From the NCBI GenBank assembly GCA_031398745.1, contig JANNNX010000077.1, positions 1 to 38,588 of the forward strand: a DNA stretch of 38,588 nucleotides, in the 5' to 3' direction. A program made the translations under genes and the position numbers. The notes under the pieces were generated by a model, which was not told the origin of the DNA, ran no database searches, and was given only the letters and a program-made list of their open reading frames with translations. This document shows, one piece after another, positions 24,101-31,067 of the stretch (the first letter of the stretch is position 1; each line of letters starts with the position of its first letter). This stretch comes from JANNNX01 sp031398745 (GTDB lineage: Bacteria > Actinomycetota > Acidimicrobiia > Acidimicrobiales > CADCSY01).

Positions 24101-24440
24101 CCGCGCGAGCCGCCTCGGCGAAGCGGACGACCCCGTGGAGGCCGTCGTGGTCGGTGAGGGCCAGGGCCTCGAGGCCGAGGCGGGCCGCCTCCTCGGCCAG
24201 CTCGTCGGGGTGAGAGGCACCATCGAGGAAGCTGAAGTTCGAGTGGCAGTGCAGCTCGGCGTAGGGCACCTCGGCGTGACCCCGGACCAGCGCCGGCGGC
24301 GCCACGTAGGGCGGGCGGTGGCGGGACCAGGCCGGGCTGTCGCCCCCGTCGCCCTCGATCGGGGCGACCACCGAGGCGTCGCTATCGGCCAGGCGCCGCT
24401 CGAGCTCGGCCCACGGGATCGGGGGGTTCCGCCAACCCAT
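21126..24440 (-). CDS. dnaE2: Error-prone DNA polymerase III alpha subunit DnaE2 (ImuC)
   Basis: This 1104-aa C-family polymerase performs mutagenic translesion synthesis with ImuA' and ImuB. It has an N-terminal PHP domain (AELHCHSNFSFLDGASHPDE at about residues 61-80, with further histidines in LTDHDG), the polymerase palm with the aspartates of PDIDIDIESGRREEV near residue 455, the fingers, and a C-terminal OB-fold region (RVRVAGVVTHRQRPATASG). The length matches DnaE2. The start ATG lies 6 nt after a -10 TACGGT, and a perfect LexA box abuts that -10, so it should be induced by DNA damage. imuA'-imuB lie 3.5 kb away on the same strand with a promoter of the same layout. Confidence 0.96.
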   Translation of the reverse strand: MGWRNPPIPWAELERRLADSDASVVAPIEGDGGDSPAWSRHRPPYVAPPALVRGHAEVPYAELHCHSNFSFLDGASHPDELAEEAARLGLEALALTDHDGLHGVVRFAEAARAVGLPTVFGAELTLGLTRLRPPGQPDPTGTHLLVLARGSEGYASLSRAIGQAHLVGGEKGLPRTDLATLADLHQGGWQVLTGCRKGALASALVAEGPAAAGRELARLVEAFGRDHVAVELWDHGDPLDGHRNDALAELATRARVDVVATNNVHYATPARFPLHTALAAIRGRRSLDQADGWLPAAPVACLRSGAEQARRFRRYPGVVARAADYGRSFAFDLALVAPGLADFPVPDGHTEMTWLRRLTEEGAARRYGSRDAERISGAYAQIDHELAVIDALGFAGYFLVVWELVDFCRRSGIFCQGRGSAANSAVCYSLGVTNADPVALDLLFERFLSPERDGPPDIDIDIESGRREEVIQHVYELHGRERAAQVANVITYRARSAVRDVGRALGHAPGQLDAWAAQLDGYHRLAGDQAHPSLPADVLALASELQDFPRHLGIHSGGMVICDRPVIEVVPVEWGRMPGRSVLQWDKDDCAAIGLVKFDLLGLGMLEALHGMVDLVAAHQGVDIDLATIPQEDEVYELLSAADTVGVFQVESRAQMATLPRLRPRVFYDLVVEVALIRPGPIQGGSVHPYIRRRNGVEPVTFLHPLLERSLAKTLGVPLFQEQLMQMAIDVAGFSPGEADQLRQAMGSKRSTERMARLRGRFYAGMAERGITGATADALYEKLAAFANFGFPESHSVSFAYLVYASAWFKLRHPAAFTAALLNAQPMGFWSPHSLVRDARRHGVAVRRPDLHASSATATLEADPTSTGGYAVRLGLASVRSVGTELAERIAAGRPYASLEDLVRRVGVPQAALEALATAGALEACLGLDRRRGLWAAGAAAQARPGPAGADHLPGVVTGFDAPRLAGMTPPEETVADLWATGLSVDSHPTEHLRGELEARGVLTATDLATAEPGRRVRVAGVVTHRQRPATASGTIFLNLEDETGLVNVICSAGVWQRHRQVAVSSPALVVRGILERVDGVVNVVADALEPLPVVATAGSRDFR

Positions 24441-24446
24441 GGGCCG

Positions 24447-24452
24447 ACCGTA
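24447..24452 (-). promoter_or_regulatory. -10 element of dnaE2 (leaderless)
   Basis: TACGGT on the minus strand ends 6 nt before the ATG at 24440 and directly abuts the LexA box. Confidence 0.6.
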
Positions 24453-24468
24453 TCGAACGTGTGTTCGT
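24453..24468. promoter_or_regulatory. LexA (SOS) box of dnaE2
   Basis: TCGAACGTGTGTTCGT fits the actinobacterial SOS consensus TCGAAC-N4-GTTCGA in all but the last base; the inner CGAAC/GTTCG halves are perfect. It lies immediately upstream of the -10, so LexA would block the promoter. Confidence 0.85.
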
Positions 24469-24515
24469 CCGTCGAGGGCCGGTGCCGGCCACTCGAACCC
24501 GCTCCGCGAGGGCGC

Positions 24516-24521
24516 TACCGT
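24516..24521 (+). promoter_or_regulatory. -10-like element of the cold-shock gene
   Basis: TACCGT lies 59 nt before the ATG at 24581, leaving a leader of about 50 nt, as expected for a cold-shock gene with a structured 5' leader. No clear -35 was seen. Confidence 0.4.
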
Positions 24522-24580
24522 TGCTCGCCTTCACGTGGGTAGGCAGCAAGACCGACCCCGCCAGCAGAGAGGGGACGGTC

Positions 24581-24784
24581 ATGGCGACCGGCACCGTCAA
24601 GTGGTTCAACGCCGAGAAGGGCTACGGCTTCATCGCCCGGGAAGGCGACTCCGACCTCTTCGTGCACTTCTCCGCCATCGCCGGCAACGGCTACCGCAGC
24701 CTCGAGGAGGGCCAGTCCGTCGAGTTCGAGGTCGCGGAGGGCCAGAAGGGCCTGCAGGCCCAGAACGTCACCGTCCTCGGCTGA
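24581..24784 (+). CDS. Cold-shock protein (CspA family)
   Basis: This 67-aa protein is a single cold-shock domain that binds single-stranded RNA and DNA and acts as an RNA chaperone. RNP1 is present as KGYGFIAR and RNP2 as LFVHFSAI, in the usual beta-barrel order, starting MATGTVKWFNAEKGYGF. The ATG is preceded by GAGAGGGGA. The gene is divergent from dnaE2 and followed by a strong hairpin. Acidic and basic residues are typical for the family, so it should be functional. Confidence 0.96.
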   Translation: MATGTVKWFNAEKGYGFIAREGDSDLFVHFSAIAGNGYRSLEEGQSVEFEVAEGQKGLQAQNVTVLG

Positions 24785-24786
24785 GA

Positions 24787-24810
24787 CCCCGGCCCGGTCT
24801 CGGGCCGGGG
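24787..24810 (+). terminator. Hairpin terminator after the cold-shock gene
   Basis: CCCCGGCCC and GGGCCGGGG form a perfect 9-bp stem with a 6-nt loop, starting 2 nt after the stop codon. No T run follows; GC-rich hairpins of this kind are common in actinobacteria. Confidence 0.55.
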
Positions 24811-24813
24811 GGG

Positions 24814-24819
24814 TACGGT
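24814..24819 (+). promoter_or_regulatory. -10 element, leaderless start of the hisN-like gene
   Basis: TACGGT is followed by CGCCGGCC and the ATG at 24828, the same 14-nt layout as at 4927-4940. Confidence 0.6.
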
Positions 24820-24827
24820 CGCCGGCC

Positions 24828-25616
24828 ATGGCCGATGACCACCTCGCCGACCTAGCCCTGGCCGTCGACCTCGTCGACGCCGCCGACGCCATCACCTCGG
24901 CCCGCTTCCGGGCCCAGGACCTCCGGGTCGAGACCAAGCCCGACCTGACCCCGGTCAGCGAGGCCGACCACGCGGTCGAGGCTGAGCTGCGTCGCCTCCT
25001 GGCGATCGCCCGCCCGGGTGACGCGATCGTCGGCGAGGAAGCCGGCTCGACCGGCGGTGGCCGGCGCCGCTGGATCATCGACCCGATCGACGGCACCAAG
25101 AGCTACGTCCGGGGCGTGCCGGTGTGGGCCACCCTGGTCGGCCTGGAGGAGGACGGCGAGCTGGTGGTGGGCATGGTCTCGGCCCCGGCCCTCGGTCGGC
25201 GCTGGTGGGCCGCCCGGGGCGAGGGGGCCCACGCCACCGACGGCCCGATCTCGGTGTCGGGCGTGACCAGGCTGGCCGACGCCCAGCTGAGCTTCGCCAA
25301 CCTGGTCGAGTGGGAGGCCGGCGGGCGGGGACCGGCCATGCTGGAGCTGTGCCGGGCCTGCTGGCGCACCATCGGCCTGGGCGACTTCTGGGGCCACGTG
25401 CTGGTGGCCGAAGGCGCGGTTGACGCCATGGTCGAGCCCGAGCTGTCGCTGTGGGACATCGCCCCCCTCCGGCCGATCATCGAGGAGGCCGGCGGCCGCT
25501 GTACGTCGCTCGACGGCCAACCGGCGCTCGGGCCGGGCGGCGGCATCACCACCAACGGCCACCTCCACGACCAGGTGCTGGCCATCCTCGGACACCCCCC
25601 GGAGGCTCAGTCGTAG
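24828..25616 (+). CDS. hisN: Inositol-monophosphatase-family phosphatase, HisN-like
   Basis: This 262-aa metal-dependent phosphatase is probably histidinol-phosphate phosphatase of the IMPase type, as found in actinobacteria. Motifs: SEADHAVE, IVGEEAG with the metal glutamates, WIIDPIDGTKSYVRGVPVWA with the DPIDGT signature, and LSLWDIAPLRPIIEEAGG with the C-terminal aspartate. The VRGVPVWATLVGLE stretch resembles HisN rather than SuhB, but inositol-1-phosphate cannot be excluded; inositol is also needed for mycothiol. There are no his genes in the window. The last 10 bp overlap the end of imuB on the other strand. Confidence 0.85.
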   Translation: MADDHLADLALAVDLVDAADAITSARFRAQDLRVETKPDLTPVSEADHAVEAELRRLLAIARPGDAIVGEEAGSTGGGRRRWIIDPIDGTKSYVRGVPVWATLVGLEEDGELVVGMVSAPALGRRWWAARGEGAHATDGPISVSGVTRLADAQLSFANLVEWEAGGRGPAMLELCRACWRTIGLGDFWGHVLVAEGAVDAMVEPELSLWDIAPLRPIIEEAGGRCTSLDGQPALGPGGGITTNGHLHDQVLAILGHPPEAQS

Positions 25617-27244
25617 GTCGCCTCGACCCGCCAGCGACCGCCCTCGACCAGCAGCAGGCGGGCGGCGTCGTCGGTGAGCACCTGGATGCGGGCCACCCGT
25701 CGCCGCTGCGGTGGGTCCCACCAGCGCTCGTAGGCCGGCCACGGACCGGCCCACCCCCGAACCTCGGCCCACGCCCCTCCGGCGACCGAGACCCGCGCCG
25801 GGGGCCCCGAGATCTCCCCCCGTCCGCTGACCGTCACCGCCTCCCCCCGGTCGTCGACCACCTCGACCCGGACCACCCCGGCGTGGACCGCGGCCGGCGC
25901 CGGACGGGGCACCTGCCCGGGCCACGGAGCGGGCGACCCCGACCCTGACGTCGCCGGGGCCCGGCGCCGGGGCCCGGGGGTCGGCGACGACCCCGGCTCC
26001 AGCTCATCGGCCGCCGGCACCAGCACGACCTGCTCACCCGGGGCTCGACCACCCCGGCGTCGAGGGACCAGGACCGCATCGGGACCGAGCAGGCCCTGGG
26101 CTCGGGCCACGGCGCGGGCCGCCCGCTGATCGGCGGCGCTGCGCTCGCCCCAGAAGCCGAGCTGGCGACCGTGGTCGGCGACGACCTCGTCGGGCACCAG
26201 CCGCACCATGGTGATGCCCCCCGTGGGCGCGGCCGTCGAGTCGCCACGGAGCCAGCCGTCGAGCTGCCACCGGGTGCGCTCGGCCAGGGCGGTCGGGTCG
26301 AGGGCTCCCTCGTGGCGCCACAGCCGGGCCCGCGACTCGCCGTGCTCGGTCTCGGCCTCGATCGAGACCCGGGTGCAGGCCAGACCCGATGCCGCCAGCC
26401 GGTCGTCGAGCTCGACGGCCAGGGCCCGAGCGAGAAAGGCCACCGCCTCGACCTGCTCGGCCGGGGGGTCGAGCTCGGCCTGCACGACCAGATCGACCGG
26501 CGGCGTGCGGGCCACCACCGACGCACCCCCCAGGCCCTGGGCCAGGCGGTGGGCCCGCACCCCGTCGATGCCGAAGCGACCGACCACGTCGGCCGGGTCG
26601 AGAGCGGCCAAGTCCCCGAGGGTCCGTAACCCGAGCCGACCCAGGACGTCGGCCAAGGGTCGGCCCCGCTGGTCACCCAACGCCGGGTCGAGGGCCAGGG
26701 ACGCGATCGGCAGCGGGGCCAGGAACCGGGCCGCGGCCCCCGCCGGCACCACCGCTCCGGCCCGGGCCGCCACCAGGGCGGTGAACAGCCCGTCGGCGAT
26801 GCCCACCCGGGGGCCATCGGTGGGGCCCTCGGGGCTGTCGACCGACCCGACCGCGCCGGCGACCTGACGCAGCCGGGTCGCCAGCGCCTGGTCGCCACCG
26901 AAGTAGCGGGACGGGCCCCGGGTGGCGAGGGCCACGGTGCCCGGGGCCAGCACCTCGACCCGGGGGCACAGCTCGGCCACCGCCGCCGCCACCGGCTCGA
27001 AGGCCCGGGCGTCGAGCGCCGGGTCGGCCGCCACCACCCGCACCCCGGGGCAGCGCTGCTGCGCCGTCCGCCGCCGCTGGCCCTCGACCACCCCGGCGGC
27101 GGCGGCGACCGGCGAGACCGCCACCACCACCTCGGCCTGCACCACCACCACCGGATCGGCGACCCGGTCGAGGGTCGGATCGGCCCGGGTCGCGGCCACG
27201 ATCGGCCACCGCGGCCACCACAGGACGAGGGTCCGCTCGATCAC
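25607..27244 (-). CDS. imuB: ImuB, catalytically inactive Y-family polymerase-like protein
   Basis: ImuB is the hub of the mycobacterial-type mutasome: it binds the beta clamp and links ImuA' and DnaE2. The 545-aa protein has a Y-family polymerase fold, but the catalytic acidic residues of the first motif are replaced (RTLVLWWPRWPIVAAT), as in known ImuB. A clamp-binding motif QLGFWG is at residues 361-366. The C-terminal 170 residues are Pro/Arg-rich in the middle and end with a conserved block before the stop. The GTG start overlaps the imuA' stop by 4 bp (GTGA), which fixes the start over an upstream in-frame ATG. Confidence 0.9.
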   Translation of the reverse strand: MIERTLVLWWPRWPIVAATRADPTLDRVADPVVVVQAEVVVAVSPVAAAAGVVEGQRRRTAQQRCPGVRVVAADPALDARAFEPVAAAVAELCPRVEVLAPGTVALATRGPSRYFGGDQALATRLRQVAGAVGSVDSPEGPTDGPRVGIADGLFTALVAARAGAVVPAGAAARFLAPLPIASLALDPALGDQRGRPLADVLGRLGLRTLGDLAALDPADVVGRFGIDGVRAHRLAQGLGGASVVARTPPVDLVVQAELDPPAEQVEAVAFLARALAVELDDRLAASGLACTRVSIEAETEHGESRARLWRHEGALDPTALAERTRWQLDGWLRGDSTAAPTGGITMVRLVPDEVVADHGRQLGFWGERSAADQRAARAVARAQGLLGPDAVLVPRRRGGRAPGEQVVLVPAADELEPGSSPTPGPRRRAPATSGSGSPAPWPGQVPRPAPAAVHAGVVRVEVVDDRGEAVTVSGRGEISGPPARVSVAGGAWAEVRGWAGPWPAYERWWDPPQRRRVARIQVLTDDAARLLLVEGGRWRVEATYD

Positions 27245-27978
27245 CCGGCCACGGCCAACGACGAGGGCATCGCCGGCTCCTCGGCCCGACCCTCGGTGCC
27301 TGGGTCCAGCCCACCGGCCGGCTCCTCGGCCCGCGCCGCCACCCGACCCTCGGGGCCCGGCAACCACAGCCGCTGGCGGCGAGGGCGAGCCGCCTGGCCT
27401 CTCCCGCCGACGGCGACCACCAGCTCGCGAGCCTGCAGTCGGCCGCCCCCCTCACCCGTGAGGCCGTGCCAGGCCACCTCCTCGACCACCACCCGCAGGT
27501 CGGCCGGGCCCGGCCAGGACGAGGAGAGGGCCACCAGCACCGCTCCCCGCTCGCGCACCCGTGCCCCCAACCGCCGGGCCAGCGAGGCCGACAGGCGGGG
27601 TGGGGCCTGCACGTAGACCAGATCGACGGCATCGACGAAGGCCCCCACCACCGTGGCCCACGACGCGGGCGCCACCTGCGGCACCACCACCACCCGCTCG
27701 AGGACGAGCCCGAGCTCGTCGAGGGCGCCCGCCCCGATATCGGCCGTCCCCACCATCGCCACCCACGATCCGGCGACCGACGCCGCCGACCCCAGGGCCG
27801 CGGCCACGCTGGTGGCGGCCGCACCCGACACCGCCACCGTGGTGCCCCGGACCAACCCGGCCGACGGGAACAGCGGCGCCAGCACCGGTCCCACGGCCAC
27901 GACCCGGTCAGCCGCCCCGACCACGGGCGTGGCGGCGTGTGCCAGCTCGTCGGGGAGGGCGGGTCGGGTGAGGGTCAC
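27241..27978 (-). CDS. imuA': ImuA', mutasome accessory protein (RecA-like)
   Basis: This 245-aa protein is the actinobacterial ImuA', a RecA-related factor needed for DnaE2-dependent mutagenesis. It has LVRGTTVAVSGAAATSVAAAL in the place of a degenerate P-loop and the segment GSWVAMVG, then LDELGLVLERVVVVP, as in other members. The last 60 residues are polar and Pro/Glu-rich. The GTG start is fixed by a -10 TACCGT 6 nt upstream, and a LexA box abuts that -10, so the gene and the coupled imuB should be SOS-induced with dnaE2. Divergence in the family is high, so the name rests partly on imuB next to it. Confidence 0.85.
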   Translation of the reverse strand: MTLTRPALPDELAHAATPVVGAADRVVAVGPVLAPLFPSAGLVRGTTVAVSGAAATSVAAALGSAASVAGSWVAMVGTADIGAGALDELGLVLERVVVVPQVAPASWATVVGAFVDAVDLVYVQAPPRLSASLARRLGARVRERGAVLVALSSSWPGPADLRVVVEEVAWHGLTGEGGGRLQARELVVAVGGRGQAARPRRQRLWLPGPEGRVAARAEEPAGGLDPGTEGRAEEPAMPSSLAVAG

Positions 27979-27984
27979 CCCTCG

Positions 27985-27990
27985 ACGGTA
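27985..27990 (-). promoter_or_regulatory. -10 element of imuA'-imuB (leaderless)
   Basis: TACCGT on the minus strand ends 6 nt before the GTG at 27978 and directly abuts the LexA box. Confidence 0.6.
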
Positions 27991-28006
27991 GCGAACACCT
28001 GTTCGA
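27991..28006. promoter_or_regulatory. LexA (SOS) box of imuA'-imuB
   Basis: GCGAACACCTGTTCGA has perfect CGAAC-N4-GTTCG halves. Its distance to the start codon (12 nt) and to the -10 (0 nt) is exactly the same as at dnaE2. Confidence 0.85.
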
Positions 28007-28017
28007 CCCGAAAGGGC

Positions 28018-29757
28018 CTACGTCCAGGTGCCCCCGGTCAGGCGGGAGGTGACCCGATCGGCCGGGGCCGGGCGCCCGAAGAAGTAGCCCTGGGCCCGGT
28101 CACAGCCGAGCTCGTGGAGGCGCTTCGCCTGCTCGGGCGTCTCGACCCCCTCGGCCACCGCTCGCAGGCCGAGGACGTGGGCCAGGTTGATGACCGACTC
28201 GACGATGGCCTCGTCGTGGTCGTCGACGCCGATGCCGGCGACGAAGGACCGGTCGATCTTGAGCGTGTCCACCGGGAAGCGCTTCAGGTAGGCCAGCGAC
28301 GAGTAGCCGGTCCCGAAGTCGTCGATCGACAGGCCGAGGCCCATCGCCCGCAGCGCCGAAAGCGTCTCAGCCACCCCGTCGGGGTCGTGCATGACCACGC
28401 TCTCGGTGATCTCGAAGGAGAGCGACAGCCGCCCCGGCTCGAACTTCGACTCGGCTAGGACGGCCTCGACCATCTTCAGCAGCTCGCCCGCGTTGAGCTG
28501 GGCAGCCGACAGGTTCACCGCCACCTCCAACTGGCCGGCCCCGGGCAGCTTCTGCCACTGGATCGCCTGGCGGCAGGCCTCGGTGAGGACCCACGAGCCG
28601 ATGGGCACGATGAGCCCGGTGTCCTCGGCGATCTCGATGAAGTCGATCGGCTCGACCAGCCCCCGCTCCGGGTGGTGCCAGCGCAGCAGGGCCTCCACCC
28701 CCACCAGCTCGGCACCCGGCAGGGTGACCAGCGGCTGGTAGTAGACCTCGAAGTCACCGTGCTCGAGGGCCTGGCGCAGGTCGTGCTCGACGTGGAGCCG
28801 GGTGGTCGCCATCGTGCGCATCTGCTCGTCGAACAGCTCGACGCCCGAGCTCCCCCGGCGCTTGGCCCGGTACATGGCGGCGTCGGCATCGCTGATGAGC
28901 TGGTCGACCTCGCCCCGCCCGCTGTGGGCGACGGCGATGCCGATGCTGCAAGTGGCGATCACCTCGTCGTCGTCGAGGTCGATGGGGGCGGCGACCACGT
29001 CGGAGATGCGCTCGGCCAGGCCGACGGCCACCTCGCCCTCGCCCTGGATCTCGGCCACCACCACGAACTCGTCCCCGCCGTAGCGGCCGACGGTGTCGCT
29101 GAGGCGCAGCACCCGGTCGATGCGCCGGGCCAGGGTCACCAGCAGCTCGTCGCCGCGCTCGTGGCCCAGGCTGTCGTTCACCAGCTTGAACCGGTCGATG
29201 TCGATGAACAGCACGGCGACGGTGGCCCCCGAGCGCTGGGCGCTGGCCAGCATCTGGCTCAAGCGGTCCCGCACCAGCGCCCGGTTGGGCAGGCCGGTCA
29301 GCGAGTCGTGCAACGCGGCGTGGGTCAGCGCGGCTTCGGCCGCCTTGCGCTCGGTCAGGTCGCGAACCACCACCAGGGTGGCCGACTCGCCGTCGAAGGT
29401 GACCGGCAGGGCGAGGCTCTCGGACTCGACGACGTTGCCGTCGAGCGCCACGATGCGCTGCTCGCGCATCGCCGGTGTGCCGTCGTCGGACAGGGCCCCC
29501 AGGCGGGCCGCCAGCAGCTCGCGGTCGTCGGGATGCACCAGGTCGAGAACCGAGCGTCCCAGCAGGTCGGCGGCCGAAGTGGCGCCGTGGAGGCGTACGG
29601 CGGCCGGGTTGACGAAGACCAGCCTCCCCGACACGTGGACCAGGATCGCCTCGGGGAGGTGATCGACCAGCAGGTGGTAGCGCTCGTCGCTCTCCTGCAG
29701 GGCGGCGGCCACGGCCTGGCGGACCTCGGCCGAGGCGTCGTGGGTGGTGGACGCCAT
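28018..29757 (-). CDS. PAS-GGDEF-EAL cyclic-di-GMP turnover protein
   Basis: This 579-aa soluble protein has a PAS sensor domain (about residues 23-135), a diguanylate cyclase domain (about 145-310) and a c-di-GMP phosphodiesterase domain (about 322-570). The cyclase active site is intact (RYGGDEF, GGDEF at 227-231), and an inhibitory I-site RLSD (218-221) lies exactly five residues upstream. The phosphodiesterase has an intact EAL (355-357), DDFGTGYSSL (479-488) and KIDRSF. Both activities could thus be present, with the PAS domain switching between them. No membrane segments are seen. A -10-like GATGAT lies 6 nt before the ATG. No c-di-GMP effector gene is adjacent. Confidence 0.95.
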   Translation of the reverse strand: MASTTHDASAEVRQAVAAALQESDERYHLLVDHLPEAILVHVSGRLVFVNPAAVRLHGATSAADLLGRSVLDLVHPDDRELLAARLGALSDDGTPAMREQRIVALDGNVVESESLALPVTFDGESATLVVVRDLTERKAAEAALTHAALHDSLTGLPNRALVRDRLSQMLASAQRSGATVAVLFIDIDRFKLVNDSLGHERGDELLVTLARRIDRVLRLSDTVGRYGGDEFVVVAEIQGEGEVAVGLAERISDVVAAPIDLDDDEVIATCSIGIAVAHSGRGEVDQLISDADAAMYRAKRRGSSGVELFDEQMRTMATTRLHVEHDLRQALEHGDFEVYYQPLVTLPGAELVGVEALLRWHHPERGLVEPIDFIEIAEDTGLIVPIGSWVLTEACRQAIQWQKLPGAGQLEVAVNLSAAQLNAGELLKMVEAVLAESKFEPGRLSLSFEITESVVMHDPDGVAETLSALRAMGLGLSIDDFGTGYSSLAYLKRFPVDTLKIDRSFVAGIGVDDHDEAIVESVINLAHVLGLRAVAEGVETPEQAKRLHELGCDRAQGYFFGRPAPADRVTSRLTGGTWT

Positions 29758-29806
29758 GTCGCGATCATCGGCAGGCGAGAACTCCCACCTGAACGAAACC
29801 CCAAAG

Positions 29807-30574
29807 TCAGCTTTTGGCCAGAGCCAGGAGCTCCTCGACCGGCGCCAGGTCGAACGGGGGGTTGACGGCGACGATCACGTGGGAGATGCCGGCGCCGAGG
29901 TAGCCCTCGAGGGTGGCCTCATCGGGCACGCCCATGCTCATCACCGTCCGCTCGATGCTGGCCGGGTCCCGGCCGACCTTGGCGCACCAGTCGTCGAGGA
30001 TGGCGCTCTTGCGGGCGATCTCCTCGGGCGAACCGATGATGTTCCACATGTCGGCGTGCTCGGCGACGAGCCGCAGGGTCACCTTCTCGCCTCCGCCGCC
30101 GACCAGGATCGGTAGCGGGCCCACCGGCGGGGGGTTGAGCTTGGGTAGCCGAGCCTTCACCCGCTCGAGGGTCTCCCGCAGGCCCCGGAGCCGGCTCGGG
30201 GCGTCGCCGAACTCGTAGCCGTACTCGTCGTAGTCGCGCTCGAACCAGCCGGCCCCGAGGCCAAGGATCAGCCGACCCCCCGACAGGTGGTCGATGGTGC
30301 GGGCCATGTCCGCCAGCAGGTCGGGGTTGCGGTACGACTGGCAAGTCACCAACGCGCCGAACTGGGCGTGCTCGGTCTCGACCGCCATCGCCGCCAGCAA
30401 CGACCAGCACTCGAAGTGGGTGGCATCGGGATCGCCGAACAGCGGGAAGAAGTGGTCCCAGGTCCAGATGCTGTCGACCCCGAGGGCATCGGCCTCCTTC
30501 CAGACGGCCCGCAGGGCCGGCACTGTCGTGGCCTGGGGCGGGAAGTTGGCACCGACCTTGAAGCGGTTCGTCAT
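29807..30574 (-). CDS. LLM-class F420-dependent oxidoreductase
   Basis: This 255-aa luciferase-like oxidoreductase starts with FKVGANFPPQATTVPALRAV and has WTWDHFFPLFGDP, then HLSGGRLILGLGAGWFERDYDEYG, here split as LSGGRLILGLGAGWFERDYD, and PLPILVGGGGEKVTLRLVAE. These are marks of the shorter actinobacterial F420-linked LLM group. Its relation to the LLM protein at 19198-20151 is only at family level. A -10 TAGGGT lies 6 nt before the ATG, so the transcript is probably leaderless. The substrate is not known. Confidence 0.88.
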   Translation of the reverse strand: MTNRFKVGANFPPQATTVPALRAVWKEADALGVDSIWTWDHFFPLFGDPDATHFECWSLLAAMAVETEHAQFGALVTCQSYRNPDLLADMARTIDHLSGGRLILGLGAGWFERDYDEYGYEFGDAPSRLRGLRETLERVKARLPKLNPPPVGPLPILVGGGGEKVTLRLVAEHADMWNIIGSPEEIARKSAILDDWCAKVGRDPASIERTVMSMGVPDEATLEGYLGAGISHVIVAVNPPFDLAPVEELLALAKS

Positions 30575-30580
30575 GGGCGG

Positions 30581-30586
30581 ACCCTA
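30581..30586 (-). promoter_or_regulatory. -10 element, leaderless start of the second LLM gene
   Basis: TAGGGT on the minus strand is followed by CCGCCC and the ATG at 30574. Confidence 0.55.
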
Positions 30587-30623
30587 GCCCCGGCCCCCGA
30601 GCACTCGACCGGGCGGGTATCGC

Positions 30624-30965
30624 TCAGCCGAGTGCGCTCCGGAGCGACTCGACGGCCTCGGGGACGACCCGCCACCACACCCAGCGACCGCGCTTCTCGC
30701 CCACCAGGAGTCCGGCGTCGGCCAGCACCTTGGTGTGGTGGCTCACCGTGGGCTGCGACTTGCCCAGGGGCCCCAGCAGGTCGCAGGCACACACCTCGCC
30801 GGCCTCGGCGACCAGGCTCAGCAGGCGCAGCCGAACCGGGTCGGCCAAGGCGGCGAACACACGGGACAGCTCCTCGGCCTCGGCCGCCCCGAGGGGGGCG
30901 TCGAGGACCGAGCTCGAGCAGGCGTCGGCGAGTACCGCGAGGGTCCGCTTGGGCACGGTGTGCAC
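30624..30965 (-). CDS. arsR: ArsR-family arsenic-responsive repressor
   Basis: This 113-aa winged-helix regulator should repress the divergent arsI operon and itself, releasing DNA on binding As(III). The HTH is DLLGPLGKSQPTVSHHTKVL (residues 62-81). Possible arsenite ligands are C16 near the N-terminus and C59/C61 in EVCACD; the N-terminal plus pre-HTH layout resembles the Corynebacterium-type ArsR rather than the E. coli CVC helix. Two starts are possible, GTG at 30965 or GTG at 30956; the latter has a GGTGAGG site upstream. A -10 TACGTT lies at 30990-30995. Confidence 0.88.
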   Translation of the reverse strand: MHTVPKRTLAVLADACSSSVLDAPLGAAEAEELSRVFAALADPVRLRLLSLVAEAGEVCACDLLGPLGKSQPTVSHHTKVLADAGLLVGEKRGRWVWWRVVPEAVESLRSALG

Positions 30966-30989
30966 ACCTCACCGGTCGTGGTCGGAGTC

Positions 30990-30995
30990 AACGTA
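30990..30995 (-). promoter_or_regulatory. -10-like element of arsR
   Basis: TACGTT on the minus strand lies 24 nt before the GTG at 30965 and next to the TTGACA on the other strand, so the arsR and arsI promoters lie back to back. Confidence 0.4.
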
Positions 30996-31024
30996 TTGAC
31001 ATCGATCGATGGATCTGGAACAGT
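30996..31024 (+). promoter_or_regulatory. Promoter of the arsI-aquaporin-arsC operon
   Basis: A consensus -35 TTGACA (30996-31001) is followed after 17 bp by AACAGT (31019-31024), a weak -10. This is one of only a few consensus -35 elements in the window. A GGAGG site then lies before the GTG at 31068. Confidence 0.5.
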
Positions 31025-31046
31025 CCATCCATCGACAGCTGTCGAT
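31006..31046. promoter_or_regulatory. Candidate ArsR operators: inverted repeat and palindrome
   Basis: TCGATGGAT (31006-31014) and ATCCATCGA (31027-31035) are a perfect 9-bp inverted repeat around the -10. It is followed by the perfect 16-bp palindrome ATCGACAGCTGTCGAT (31031-31046) near the expected transcript start. Both are well placed for repression by ArsR. Confidence 0.6.
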
Positions 31047-31067
31047 AGTAGAGCCTGGAGGTGGCTA

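Noticed and set aside
24787..24830. The hairpin after the cold-shock gene as a regulator of the hisN-like gene.
   Set aside because: The hisN-like gene has its own -10 after the hairpin (24814-24819), so the hairpin is outside its transcript.
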